Source: Prosapia bicincta
Lineage: Eukaryota > Arthropoda > Insecta > Hemiptera > Cercopidae
Length of the DNA stretch: 64,000 nt
Direction of reading: 5' to 3'
Assembly: GCA_036971475.1 (NCBI GenBank)
Contig: JBAIZL010000002.1
Location: 327,883,645-327,947,644, forward strand
In this document: positions 1 through 10,854 of the stretch, one piece after another
Position numbering within the stretch: position 1 is the first letter of the stretch
Layout of the letters: each line of letters begins with the position of its first letter
Position numbers and translations under genes: made by a program
Notes under the pieces: generated by a model
Database searches by the model: none
What the model saw: the letters and a program-made list of their open reading frames with translations, nothing else
Told to the model about the DNA's origin: nothing

Positions 1-654
1 ACTCAGTATGTGACTGTATTACACAGTTTCGTTTCTGAGCAGATGCCACCAACCTTGGTAGCTAATCTAAACAGTGCTCTATTTAGTAACTTAAAAAAAA
101 AAATAATAACATAAATTTTAAGTGTCTGCAAATCCTGGTATACATAACTGTCTTCTTGAAGAATTTGCAGAAACTCGTGGATAAAAATGAAATTAACTCA
201 TTTTTCAATATCGTTTATCTTTCTCTTTTATAGCACATTAAAAGGCAAAACGGATTTAGCATTAGTGTATAATAGATTACTTACATCATTATACACAAAC
301 AATTTGCTTCGTCTTCTTTGTTAGTAACTCGTAAATGCAAGATATAAAGACCTCAATTCAGATTTGTCAAGCTGTAATGTTTAATGTAAAGTTGTCATAA
401 TTTTTACAATACTTACGTATTAAAAGAATACGTTATATATTAATTAGGTCACACTATCTCATGAATGATTAATAGAACTTATTTTATTTAAATTTTATCA
501 AGGCAATTAGTTAATTTATTATCAGCTATGTAAGAAATGAATGGATTATGTAGTATATGTGATTGAGATATAGCGATATTGCGATCCAGGTGTGTGAAAT
601 AAAAAAGGGATCACTGCTTATATGTACATAGTTGTCTACTGAAATAGGGATGTA
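1..654. other. AT-rich sequence, no gene seen
   Basis: I see no coding exon, RNA gene or clear repeat in this stretch. It is low-complexity AT-rich DNA of the kind that fills the gaps between elements throughout the window. Confidence 0.5.
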
Positions 655-1188
655 CAGTAAAGTCTCGATAATGTGAGGTGAATGGGACCAAGACCCCCTC
701 GGATTACCAAATACTCGGATTACACAGAAAAAGTTCCTTAGCATTAGAAAAAATAGGACCTAATAGAGTAAAACCCCTCATATCCAGATCAATGTGGCAA
801 CAGCCCAAATTGGATTTATTAATAGTGGGAATAAAGACCAGTCTAGCTAATAATGAGTGTCGTCATTGTTTGATTGATTTGTTTGCTTCAAGAGTTTATT
901 TTCTGATGTGTCAATATAACAGCGAGCATGAGCAACAGCATAACTGAATGGGGAAAAGAAAAATGCCGTATTGATATGAACTTTTCTTGGAAGTCTGACT
1001 CATTTCCTTTGCATGATGTATTGATATAAATATTTCTTGAATGCCCGATTCATTTTCTTTATGGCTATAAACATTTCTTGGATGCCCGACTCATTTCCTT
1101 TCAAATAGATAAAATAGGCTCAAATAGAAATAGGCTTGAATAATACAGAAGCTCTTAATATCGGGATTTAGATTTTTGAGACTACTTT
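655..1188. mobile_element. pogo/Tigger-type nonautonomous element (MITE)
   Basis: The left end begins with CAGTAAAGTCTCGATAATG directly after a TA dinucleotide. The right end, read on the minus strand, begins AAAGTAGTCTC, so the ends are imperfect inverted repeats. TA followed by CAGTA-A-CTC is the usual tip of pogo/Tigger elements. A second copy in opposite orientation lies at 31564-31958 and shares the internal motif about CCCCTCGGATTAC and the repeated GAAATGA-TTGGGC blocks. There is no transposase coding capacity. The short open frames inside are not supported as genes. Confidence 0.6.
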
Positions 1189-2225
1189 ATATATTTATAA
1201 CCTTATGTATAAAGAGAGGTGTGTATAGATAAGAGGAATGAAAATAGAGATAAGAATGGGACATAATGGGAAGGAAAAATTGTTCTACAGATCAAGGTTA
1301 CTAGAAGTTCTGTCAAGTACCTGCTCTCCACCAAGATCATGGACCTTCACTATCTAGTGAAGGTAGAGAGTTAACTTACTTTAATGCTGAACTAATGATG
1401 AAACTTAATTTAACTTTTGTTCGTTTTAAACTGCATCTTGGAATGGAATAAATGGTAGTAGATTGACTAAGGACTATCTGTAAGTTCATGTATAAGGAAT
1501 AATATTTGTAAAATAAATTCCAATATTAGCTTTAAAATAAATCTTGGTATTTTGGTATTATACCGACGCCACATCAATTGGGAATCTAGGTTGATATAAT
1601 TATCAGCTTACACCAACCAAAAGTGGAATGTATATGAACCAACATTACAGAATGAAAATATAACTCTTTAATGACAAAGTAAACGACTTACAAATTATTT
1701 TTCTTGGCTCGATGTCAAATATTTAAAACTTAATGATGTCAACGAGCAGTGTCTAGAACAGATGACCCCCTCAGCCACCACTGCCAACCGCCACAGTATT
1801 CTGCTAGGTAGGATTCTAGATGATCAAATTTTTATTCTTTTACCCATCACTACTAGACACTTCTACCGCACAGCAATATATTTTACGGCACAGGAAAATT
1901 AGTTATAACAAACGATGACACGACACACCATCTAGGCAGGCACTGTCCATTATCGCGTATGTGATAAGACTTGATGATGGGAAAAGGAGGAGGTTCATAT
2001 ATAATATAAACAACATCCTTGGAGTCAGCATCTCTTCGGCCTATACTTCCACCTTCTTTGTCCGTGTGGTCAGTATAATACCAAAGTACCTATATGTCTT
2101 TTTAATACTAGGAATGTATAATTTTGTTATAAGTGTTTTTCTTTTAAATATTGTAATTTTTAAATAAATGTCCCTGAAGAGGATGTTGTTTAGATCTCAA
2201 AACATTGGCAATTGAAATTTCAATA
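1189..2225. other. No gene seen
   Basis: Intergenic AT-rich sequence. I could not assign any part of it to a gene or a recognised repeat. Confidence 0.4.
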
Positions 2226-3212
2226 TTAACCCTAGACTACTAACATTATTTTTTGTATTGTTCCACTAACCATAAATAAATTTGGCTAACACATATAATT
2301 ATATAAAAAAATTGTGAAAATCAACTCAGAATTGTCTGTAAAAGTGTTTTTTTTTCGAATTCTAACTAGAAAAGCTAAATCTTTTCTAAATATACTTCAC
2401 TCAAATGAAACTTAATTATAAACTAATTCTGAATTTGAATTTCTTTGTTAGTATAAAGCAAAATTTCATCAATTATTTCCTCTTTTATATTTATAAACAG
2501 TTTAAAACATTCGCCAATATTTGGATCGACATTTGACTTAGGACCAGGTCTAATGTAAATGGTATTTTTTCTTTGTATTTTACTCTGCAGGTGAACGGGT
2601 CTAGTTTTCCAACAATATCAATTTTTTCCAAGAAGATCTCTTTCATTAGGTATTTCTATAACTGTTTTAGAAGGCCGGGAAGTTGTGGATGAGAATCTTG
2701 ATCAGCATTGAAAAGAAACACTTTGGATAATTTAGATGAACTAAAACAACCGTCACTACTTCTCTTCCTTTTTCGGTTTTTATTTCCTTCACCTTGTCTC
2801 TTTTCAATTGACTTAATATATTCAAAATCAGGAGCACCAATTTCATCTTCAGGACGGACATCTGGATGTGCATCTCTATCACCTGATACGTAGATGTTCC
2901 TGCTATATATTTTACTAATTATACGGAAAATGTACGTACTAAAACATAACTCAGAAAACTACTTATGCGTAATTATTACGTGTACTAAAACCATCTTCGT
3001 ACTAACAATACATAAAATAATTGTGGTGACACCGAAAAACGAGTGGGCAGAGAAAGAACACAATTTAATCTTATCTTTTACAGTCTCAACTAATATTAAA
3101 CAAAGAAATCACTGCAGGCGGGAAAGATATCTGGATTGTTTGGTATGGGTATGAAGGAGGGAAACATTCCATAGGGTGTAAGAATTTCGTATATTTAGGA
3201 ATCTAGGGTTAA
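2226..3212. mobile_element. piggyBac-like element, internally deleted, with TTAA target duplication
   Basis: The element is bounded by TTAA at 2226-2229 and 3209-3212. Its ends read CCCTAGACTAC (plus, from 2230) and CCCTAGATTCC (minus, from 3208). TTAA targets followed by a CCCTAG tip are the hallmark of the piggyBac superfamily. At 979 bp it is much shorter than an autonomous element, and it carries only a broken piece of transposase on the minus strand (separate entry). It is a nonautonomous, probably old, copy. Confidence 0.75.
2430..2890 (-). pseudogene. piggyBac transposase N-terminal fragment (broken)
   Basis: Read on the minus strand, an acidic segment (PEDEIGAPDFEYIKS) and a Lys/Arg-rich segment end at a stop near 2665. 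After frame breaks the sequence continues with RPGPKSNVDPNIGECF and then FINIKEEIIDEILLYTN. The last motif (phi-F-x-x-E-I-I-D-E-I-x-x-Y-T-N) is typical of the region just upstream of the catalytic core in piggyBac/PGBD transposases. The catalytic DDD core is absent. There are at least one frameshift and one stop, so no product is expected. Confidence 0.65.
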
Positions 3213-5282
3213 ATTCGTCTGTGATTTGATTGAAACTCATCTCTTAATCATTAAATATAACAAAATGTTGAAGAAATAAAATGTTTAATACTCCTGAATC
3301 TGAATTTATTACAGGGAGTTTATTAAAAATCTTTATGTCTGCCTGTTTGTACCCTAAATTGTTAGACGAGACTGTCTTTCTGAACATCCTGTTATTTCCT
3401 GAAAGCCTTAGGTCATAATATAAATATAAACTCTTCATATTTTCTTTGTAGCTACGTATTTTAGGATGGAAAACATATTATGATCTTTTGACATGTGTGA
3501 CATTTTTAAACATAAATGTATGTAGGGAGAGATCCTTGCAATAGAAGTAATTTTAAAAAACCTCAAGATGTACAACACAAAAACTGCAAGAATTTATAAA
3601 TTAAAACTCTTGCCTATTTTAAATTTAGAAATGAATCTAAAACGAAGGACACTATCCTGTCTTCGAGACCTCACAGTGCTACAGAGACAATAACTGTAAG
3701 GTATACATCTGCTTCAAGACTAGACAAATTTTGACACATCAAAATAAACCATTGATTCGACAAGTAAGGATTATAAAGTCAGTGCATCTGAATTAAAATT
3801 TTAGGTAAATGCTTAAGGAATGTTCATATATAAAGAGGAGTCGAACAAGGTGTATATTTGTAGTGTTGTTTAACATCTTTGACAAGCAATGATTTAGGGA
3901 GGCTTTGGATAAAGTTGATGTAATGAAAATGATGATGAATTCTTGAATAATATATCGTATGTAAATGTTACAATAGTGTTTGCAGACTTGCTTAAAATGG
4001 TTCAGAAATTAATGACTAAATTAAAACTATACCACAACTAGTGAGAACTACAGACTAGAGCTAATTAAAGGCAAGTTAAATATATTGTCATTAGTAAAAA
4101 CCCTATATTACAACATAGGTTATCAATAATGGAACAAGAGTGCAATCTAGACACAGCTATTAAAGACAGGTGACATCACTAAATATAAATTAAAACCTAT
4201 ATAGTAAACGTAATATCTATGTATAAAAAGGTTGCACATATAAGAAGCCATAACTTACACCTAAATGTACCAAAACGGCTATTTTAGTAATATTTATTTC
4301 TAGTCTTTCTATACGGAGTATATACTTGGATGCTTTTAAGAACAAGGTATAAAAGAAACCGTGTTGCATAGTATGTTACAAGATTTGTTTGTATATTTTT
4401 CCTACAACAGGGATATGTTATTTCCAATTGTAATTGATCATCATTGGATATGGATTTTAAAACAAACTGTTTCACTAAAAAATCCTAAACACTTAGTATG
4501 AATAAGTTATATGCAACTGCATTCTTTGTATTGTTGCTTCTTTTAGGTTTCAACTAATGGCATGATAAGCCCTGAGCCATTTGTTTAGTAACTGTTTTAT
4601 GGTAGATGGACATATTAGTAACACATTTATAGCGACACTTCAATAAATACCTCTTCTAACACTAAATACTCAATAAATTGGAAAAGACAACAATCAATAG
4701 GAGTTTTTTAAATAATGACCGCTTGTTCATATTAAAATGACTTAGGCATAAATTCATTTAGCTTATTTTATGCTAGAAAAAAATGTTTGACGTGACAATT
4801 TTCTCAAGAACCTGGTGATCTAATTCCACGCAATTGCAATTGACATTCGAGCATCAATATACTAAAGGAGATTAGCAAAACCATAGTAGTACCAGGATTC
4901 TTTGTACAATAAATTGAAACAAGTAAATAGTGACCACATTGCCCCTCATGTCTGTGCCTTCTGTGCCATTACATGTGATAAATAAAATATTCAAATTCTT
5001 CATGACAAATTTTTGTAAATAAAGGAGGATATGTTTTAAACATCTATGCATTAAAGTATAATCAAGTATGAGAAACTGTTGCCAGATTTTTACCATCTGA
5101 TTTTTAATGTTATAAACATTTTGGGAATTATTTAATGAAAATACAGCTACTGCTCTGCATAATCAAGATTTATTTATGTTCAAAATAGAATTTTATACAC
5201 ATAAAGATGTATAAATAAAATATATACTTATCTATTTTTTATCAGCGAATATTGATTATTGACAGTTACATAATATTTTCAG
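3213..5282. other. No gene seen; putative intron sequence upstream of the terminal exon
   Basis: About 2 kb with no supported coding sequence. The segment at about 3560-3605 (AACCTCAAGATGTACAACAC) recurs near 28020, 42592 and 52040, so part of it is dispersed repeat. The stretch ends in a polypyrimidine tract and the TTTTCAG acceptor at 5276-5282. Confidence 0.4.
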
Positions 5283-6123
5283 AAATGGAGCACCATGGTT
5301 CATTCCTCCTCAAACATTTGCTGACAAGAAAGCTGAAGAGGAAAAGAAAAGACAAGAAAGAGAAGGAAAGAGACAAAAGAAAGAAAATAAATCTAAAAAA
5401 GAGGCAAAGAAAAAAAAAGACGGCTATGATGAGAAGGAAAAATCTTCAGGAGCTGACAATAAACAAAAAAAAATTAACAGAGAAGGTGGAAAAGAAGAAA
5501 AAACCAACAAACAAAAGAACAAAGTTGAAGGAAAATCATGTGCGTGTAAAGATGATGACAAAAATAATAAAGCTGGAAAAGAAGAACAAGATGGCAAAAT
5601 GAAGAGTTGTAAATGTAAAGAAAATTATAATAAAGAAAAAAAGAAGAGTTGTAAATGTAAGCAGAAGAAAGTAAAAGAAGAAAGGGAAAAGGGGGAGGAA
5701 TCACAAAAAGACAAAAAACAAGAAGAGGAAAAGAAGAGCTGTACTTGTGAAGAAAATAAAAACAAAGAAAACAAAAGACAAGGAAAGGAAGAGGAAAAGA
5801 AAACTTGTAGGTGTGGTGAGAAGAAAAAAAAACAGGTAAAAAGCTGTGTATTTAAAGAAAAAAAGAATTGTATATGCAGAGAAAAGAAAAAACAGGAAGA
5901 AGAAATGAAGAATTGTCACTGTAAAGAAAAAAATAACTGTAAGTGTAGGGAATTAAAAAAACCGAGAAAATGTCGATGTCAAGCAAATATTAGGCGTATA
6001 TGTTCAGAAGACAGGAGTAAATTAGATAAATTAAAGGAAAAAGATGAAATTTATTGTAAACCAAATTTATCCACAGAATTAGTAGATATTATGTTTAAAC
6101 TAGTATTGGGTAGTATAAAATAA
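5283..6123 (+). CDS. Putative 3' terminal exon A: Lys/Glu-rich protein with Cys-x-Cys repeats (partial gene)
   Basis: I do not recognise this gene. After a TTTTCAG acceptor ending at 5282, one nucleotide completes a split codon and a 279-codon frame runs without interruption to TAA at 6121-6123. It opens NGAPWFIPPQTFADKK and becomes highly charged. From about residue 85 on it carries about nine Cys-x-Cys pairs in a recurring [KN]-[ST]-C-x-C-[KRE] setting (KSCACK, KSCKCK, KSCTCE, KNCHCK and others). It ends with a short hydrophobic-acidic tail, YCKPNLSTELVDIMFKLVLG. The opening motif, intron phase and tail motif are shared with the exons at 26576 and 34802, which supports real coding. No signal peptide or membrane segment is visible. 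An internal ATG at 5599 could only give a shorter product. Paired Cys-x-Cys suggests metal binding, but that is inference. Upstream exons were not found. Confidence 0.6.
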
Positions 6124-6628
6124 AAGTGATTTACTATTTGTAAGGATTACTTAAAAACATTGAATATAAAAGCACATAATAACTAAGTTATTATACTGAT
6201 AAGAATTTTAAGAAAAACAAATACAGAAGAAATAACAAAATGATTAAAATTGTGTAAGGCTACCCACAAAGGCCAGATAGGTATTATCAGTTAAAAAGGA
6301 AAGTTGAACATATTATTAACTCAACAACAATAACTCAAGAGTTTAACAAAAAGTGTACATTAGGAAATAAATTCTCAATTTTTTTAAAAAACCAATTGAA
6401 TAAGTTTTATTGCTATTTTTTGTGTATTATATACATGTATTTTTACATTTACGTCTTATGATATCTCAATTAAATTGAGTTTTTCTTATAGAAAATAAGA
6501 TCTCTTAGAATTAATTATGCCAACAATTATGTACGAACAAATTGGTACTAATTTAAATTTTAAACTTTTTAAAATTTGCAATAAGGTTTGAAATAAACTT
6601 TTGTTAATTCTAGATTTTAGAATAATTA
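6124..6628. other. Probable 3' UTR and flank of exon A
   Basis: AT-rich sequence following the stop codon. An AATAAA at about 6366 is a candidate polyadenylation signal. No other gene is seen. Confidence 0.35.
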
Positions 6629-6858
6629 CAGTGGCATAGCCAGGGTGCACATACCCCCAAATTTAGCAAAAAAAAATTAACCTATAAAACAGCACTAGGT
6701 TTTTAGCAAAACAGCTTCCTGACAACCCAAAATTGTGTAATTTTAAGTGCCAAAATAGCATAAAATATGATTTCTAGAGATAAAAATGTTCAAAATTCCT
6801 CAGGGAGGTTCTGACCCCCCCCCATGCTTTCCAATTTATCGTCCTGGCTATGCCACTG
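6629..6858. mobile_element. hAT-type MITE with near-perfect 8-bp target duplication
   Basis: The ends are perfect 16-bp inverted repeats: CAGTGGCATAGCCAGG at 6629-6644 and its complement at 6843-6858. They are flanked by AATAATTA (6621-6628) and AAAAATTA (6859-6866), 7 of 8 matching. An 8-bp duplication with a CAGTGGC-type tip fits a nonautonomous hAT element. The 230-bp body has no coding potential. Confidence 0.75.
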
Positions 6859-7299
6859 AAAAATTATTTATAATAATAGTAATGGCATGCTGTTGTACCA
6901 TTAACACAGTTTAGCAAATTTAAAGGTAAGGGTTACATATTCAAGTTAGAGTATCATCTGTAGTATTCTTCAGCTGCTTATTATTTCAATGTTTTATTTA
7001 CTCTGGGTAAACCTCTTCATAGACTGTATTGTCCTGGCGGCAGACAGTGTGCTTAAGGTTAGTTATCAAGTGCGAAAACAAAATTCGTTTAAGCCCACAT
7101 TTTTTAAAATTTGCATATTTATTTCTTCTGAAGTTTCAATTGTTTTTGTTACTATACCATATGCGACAAATAAACAGTACTGAAACAGTTGTTTTATTTT
7201 ATTTTATTTACATAGTTTTACAAACACATTCAGGTAAAAAGAAGCTAAATCGGTTAGGCTTGGGTGTAAACATGTTCTATATGACCCCGGTTCAGTGGA

Positions 7300-7510
7300 T
7301 GATGGTGGTTGGTGGGTTATTATAGTAAAATCTTCTCCTTAATCATTCCCTAAATGTAGGCATCAGGTTAATCATTCCCAAATCAGGGAAGTGGACTGAG
7401 TAAGGCAAGTTTGCTTTAAGGGAGATGAGGTGGTTGCCAAGAGTTTCTAGAAGGAAAGTAATATTGTCTAAAGAAGTGTGGCTAGATGCGCCATCTTGTT
7501 GGAACCATTG
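7300..7510 (-). pseudogene. Mariner-type transposase scrap joined to a pogo relic
   Basis: On the minus strand this short stretch reads WFQQDGASSHTS followed by ITFLLETLGNHLISL and then PYSVHFPDLG. WFQQDGA-SHT with a downstream PxSPDL-like motif is the second-Asp to third-acidic block of mariner/Tc transposases. It continues in frame from pogo-like sequence upstream at about 7510, so it is either a junction of two relics or a divergent element. It is too short and decayed to be functional. Confidence 0.5.
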
Positions 7511-8450
7511 CAAACAAAAAGGACAGGTTTCGGTAAAACACTCAATTGCTGCCAGAGTTTGGGTGTGGCTTTTTTGTCCATCTAATAATAGGAGAACCTT
7601 TTCTTTTTAAAATTTGACTTGACATTAGAAATGAAATGACCCATCCTGTATGTAGAAACTTCTCCATTCATCCAGCTATTTCTTGTCATTTAAAGATGGT
7701 TCCCGGTAGAGCACCAAATGTTTAAGTCTCTTTCATTCTATTTCTCCTGTAAATTAACATCAGCAGCAGAAAGTAACCCGAAGCACTCATTGCGTTGACA
7801 CCAGGAACATTCTGACCCCTTTCGCAAGATGTTATAGCGCCAACTTGAGGTTTTCCTTTTTGAGCTATGTTTCGTCCATATAAACATTCTAGATGGTGTA
7901 ATTTTATATTTAGTAATTATTTTATCTACTTTTAAGTAAATAAAAAAAAATATTAACTACTACTGGATAAAATTTACTTGCTCTGACTAATTACACTGCC
8001 TCAGATTGTCTGAGACTTAATATTATTTTGCTCTGCTATCTCGAAAGCAAGTTTCATTATCCCTTTAGTGTCATTTTAAAAAAAATAAGAACATGTAGCC
8101 TAATTATCGAACCTATATTATTTGGATAAATAATGTTATAACTCAGGATTTTTTAAAAAATAATTATTAATGGCTTATCCATAAAACAATTTCTCTAAAT
8201 GAAGTAAATGTGTGACAAGATCATCAACGACTTCCTTTGGCAAGTCTCGTGGATGGCCAATTTATTTTGAGGTTGATTCTTTTCCTTTAATTCTTCTCTT
8301 TAAAGTGGATTTAGGAACTCCAAACTCTTTCAATGCCATGTTCATGTCCATCCCATTTTCAACAGCCTGTAAAGTTTTAGTTAAATCATCTTCTTTCTAT
8401 TTATTATAAATTCCTTTCGCTTTCTCTCTGCTCTAGTAGTCATCTGGATA
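7510..8450 (-). pseudogene. pogo-like transposase relic (psq HTH plus partial DDE_1 domain)
   Basis: The minus strand near 8430-8230 encodes a pipsqueak-type helix-turn-helix ending KEFGVPKSTLKRRIKGK. Near 7900-7700 it encodes CERGQNVPGVNAMSASGYF and then RRNRM, and near 7610 KVLLLLDGQKSHTQT. These match, in order, the DNA-binding domain and the S-x-E-R-G/A-M-S-A-x-G and L-L-x-D-G-x-x-S-H blocks of pogo/Tigger/jerky transposases. Several stops (for example within KGIYNK-stop and TSK-stop) and frame changes break the reading frame. The segment between the HTH and the core is shortened. It is a dead copy. Confidence 0.65.
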
Positions 8451-8984
8451 ATATTTTTTGTTAATATTTTTATAGTAAAAAAAAAAAATTATAATTAAAA
8501 ATTATTTTTTTAAATAAAATTTTATTTTTGTTATAAACTAAAAAAGTTATTTGAAAAACATATATAAAAAGTTGAGCTCAAAATATACCGAAAATAAACA
8601 GTTGAAAACTATAAAAGGCTTGATCAAATCATACGAGGGAACAGGTTGAACAAGATTTCAAATTACCGGATTATTTTCTAAATTAGGCCTGTGTAAAACA
8701 CATTGAATTTTAAGGAAAAAAAGAAGTAAATTAATATAATAGTAACAACATTATATTATTTATTGTAAGAAATGACAAGTATTCAAAAAGTTAAAAACGT
8801 TACAACAAAATTGTTAAAACTAAATTTACAGTAATATTTTTGCTATAACGCAGTTTAGACAAAGGAAACTCAACACTGTACACAAACAAACGTTAGCACG
8901 GGTACAAACCATTAGAGGGAAAAAAAATAAATCCCTGGCTCAAATTACACGTCTAAATTACACAGACTTTCCCCTATATATAAA

Positions 8985-9017
8985 TATATATATATATCTT
9001 CAACCAAAACTAACTTT

Positions 9018-9078
<61 letters not shown>

Positions 9079-9080
9079 TT
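8985..9080. repeat. (TA)n microsatellite
   Basis: About 55 bp of uninterrupted TA dinucleotides (9022-9075) with a shorter (TA) run just upstream. It abuts the PLE terminal cassette that starts with ATTCTTGATATTTTACG. Confidence 0.9.
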
Positions 9081-9340
9081 GATATTTTACGTTATCCATT
9101 GTTTTTCCGTTGCACTGACTTTATGAAGATAATATATTACTATTGTAAGTAATTTTATCCACCATTAAGTGCAATGATTTTACCTTGAGTGATGAGGCGC
9201 CTTTCGGTCACTTGACCATTGTCGAATCACTCTAAATCGACAATGGTCAAGTGACCGAAAGGCGCCTCATCACTCAAGGTAAAATCATTGCACTTAATGG
9301 TGGATAAAATTACTTACAATAGTAATATATTAACTTCATA
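9076..9340. repeat. PLE terminal sequence in inverted (fold-back) arrangement
   Basis: A cassette (TTCTTGATATTTTACG, then CCATTGTTTTTCCGTTG, then CCACCATTAAGTGCAATG and a GATGAGGCGCCTTTCGGTC core) runs to about 9231. It is followed immediately by its inverted copy to 9340. The same cassette recurs at 9445-9680, 14450-14630, 16900-17010, 20546-20600 with 22409-22510, 25155-25260 and 51206-51405. In the copies at 17 kb and 25 kb it directly follows the PLE stop codon, so it is PLE 3'/pLTR sequence. Confidence 0.75.
9188..9231 (-). ncRNA. Hammerhead-like motif in PLE end (family D, divergent core)
   Basis: Read on the minus strand: AGTGAT, core TCGACAAT, stem GGTCA-AG-TGACC, GAAA, mini-stem GGCGCC, TC, ATCACT. 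The pieces fall in the order of a type I hammerhead with helix I AGTGAT/ATCACT, helix II, GAAA, a 2-bp helix III and a CTC cleavage triplet. The 5' core departs from CTGANGA at three positions (C3 to U, U4 to C, G8 to A). The C3-G8 pair becomes U3-A8. Activity is uncertain. Confidence 0.4.
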
Positions 9341-9672
9341 TATATATATATATATATATCGCAATATGTATTCTTGTGAATTAATAAAGAACTAAGTCAA
9401 AATACAAATAGAAGAATTATAATTGAATTCAAAATAATATATATATATATATATTACGTTATCCATTGTTTTTCCGTTGCACTGACTTTATGAAGTTAAT
9501 ATATTACTATTAGGTGATATACTATTGATGGACCGAACATCCACACCAGAAAAATTGAGAAAAGTAATCAGTAATTCGACAATGGTTAAGTGACCGAAAG
9601 AAGCCTCATCACACAAGGTAAAATCATTGCACTTAATGGTGAAAAAATTACTTACAATAGTAATATATTAAC

Positions 9673-9678
<6 letters not shown>

Positions 9679-9736
<58 letters not shown>
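9679..9736. repeat. (TA)n microsatellite
   Basis: About 58 bp of pure TA repeat between two PLE terminal fragments. Confidence 0.9.
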
Positions 9737-9738
<2 letters not shown>

Positions 9739-9932
9739 TCAAAATACAAATACAAGAATTATAATTGAATTTACAATTCAAAGCTTTTCGTTGGCTAACA
9801 GTACCAACATCATCTGTTATGTTGTTGGTACTGTTGGCCAACGAAAAGCTTTGAATTGTAAATTCAATTATAATTCTTGTATTTGTATTTTGACTTATGT
9901 TCTTTATTAATACACAAGAATACATATTGCGA

Positions 9933-9937
<5 letters not shown>
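9737..9937. repeat. Fold-back PLE-end fragment (family A)
   Basis: Two inverted copies of a cassette containing TACAATTCAAAGCTTTTCG and GTTGGCTAACAGTACCAAC meet at about 9818 (CATCTGTTATG). Related, better preserved copies at 14319 and 50792 contain a complete hammerhead core. Here the centre is deleted, so the CTGATGA part is mostly lost. Confidence 0.6.

Positions 9938-10006
<69 letters not shown>
9938..10006. repeat. (TA)n microsatellite
   Basis: About 68 bp of TA repeat directly following the PLE-end motif TACATATTGCGATATT. Confidence 0.9.
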
Positions 10007-10009
<3 letters not shown>

Positions 10010-10049
10010 AACTAAGTCAAAATACAAATACAAGAATTATAATTGAATT

Positions 10050-10660
10050 TACAATTGCTTATGATTTAGGTAACGTGGGTTTTAGGTATGTTGTTCTGTA
10101 TTAATTGGGTTTCTAGGATGTTGAGCATTTCGGCTATGGGTATATTGGTGTACATATTTGTTATGTCGAGTGATAGTAGTGTTGAGTTGTGTGGTATGTT
10201 TATGTCTTTTATTTTATTTACGAGGTTGTTCTGTTTTTTATGTGTGTTTCTGTGTTAAAGTTTATGGTTTGTCTGATTATTTTATCCATGTGTTTTGCTA
10301 ATTTATGATCAGGGGCATTCTAGTAATTGATGATGGCTCGGATGGGGAGGTTGGGTTTGTGAATTTTGGGAAGAGTGCGGAGGGAGGGTAGGTGCTTTAG
10401 GGTGGATTTGTTTTAGGTGAGATTTTTTTTTTTGATAATGTATTTATATGTATTAATTAGTTGTTTGATGGTTCTGTGATATTTCTCTGTTGGGTCTGTA
10501 GTTAGTTGTACTATATTATTATTTATTATATAATCAATGATTTTGTCATTTAGGCTGTTTGTATTAATAATTACTGTAGTGTTGCCTTTGTCTGCTGTGA
10601 TGTTGTTTAGTTGGGTTTTTTGTTTTATGTTTTCAGCGGTTTAAATTTCATTGCTCATTA
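10050..10660 (-). pseudogene. PLE family 3 reverse transcriptase fragment, inverted copy
   Basis: The minus strand encodes, with frame changes, an N-terminal to mid-RT portion of a Penelope-like protein, including a stretch equivalent to HNSTLLSLDITNMYTNIPI near 10190-10130. That is the catalytic Asp block, as in the copy at 10880 on the plus strand. The two copies face away from a common centre, making a head-to-head pair. No intact frame remains. Confidence 0.6.
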
Positions 10661-10670
10661 ATTTCATGTC

Positions 10671-10818
10671 GAAGAACACAAACAGAACACCAACTCAAAA
10701 TTTTACAACCACATAAAATATACAGGACATAAATACACAGACATTTACCATAACCTAGAAATTCTACACATCAACAAAAAATTACCACATCTCAACACAT
10801 TGGAACAATATGAAATTT
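10671..10818 (+). pseudogene. PLE family 3 GIY-YIG C-terminal fragment
   Basis: The plus strand reads EEHKQNTNSKFYNHIKYTG, then HKYTDIYHNLEILHINKK and LNTLEQYEIY. This is the C-terminal half of the PLE GIY-YIG endonuclease domain, paralogous to 11920-12080 and 49500-49700. It is cut at both ends, and the 3' break joins directly to telomere-like pentamers. Confidence 0.65.
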
Positions 10819-10853
10819 ACCTAACCTAACCTAACCCAACCTAACCTAACCTA
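10819..10853. repeat. Interstitial telomere-like (CCTAA)n tract
   Basis: Seven pentamers of the CCTAA/TTAGG type, with one unit changed to CCCAA, follow directly after the truncated PLE GIY-YIG fragment (...GAAATTT) and precede a second PLE fragment. TTAGG is the ancestral telomere repeat of arthropods. Confidence 0.75.
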
Positions 10854-10854
10854 C

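Noticed and set aside
5252..5602. Lys-rich frame of 116 codons overlapping exon A
   Set aside because: It lies in a different frame from the one sharing the GAPWF motif, Cys-x-Cys repeats and tail with exons B and C. Purine-rich sequence is open in several frames.
9590..10104. Open frames of alternating Ile-Tyr on both strands across (TA)n tracts (also at 14.6, 15.3, 25.4, 31.9, 50.5 and 63.3 kb)
   Set aside because: Translated microsatellite. A (TA)n run is open in most frames and has no start context, conservation or domain.
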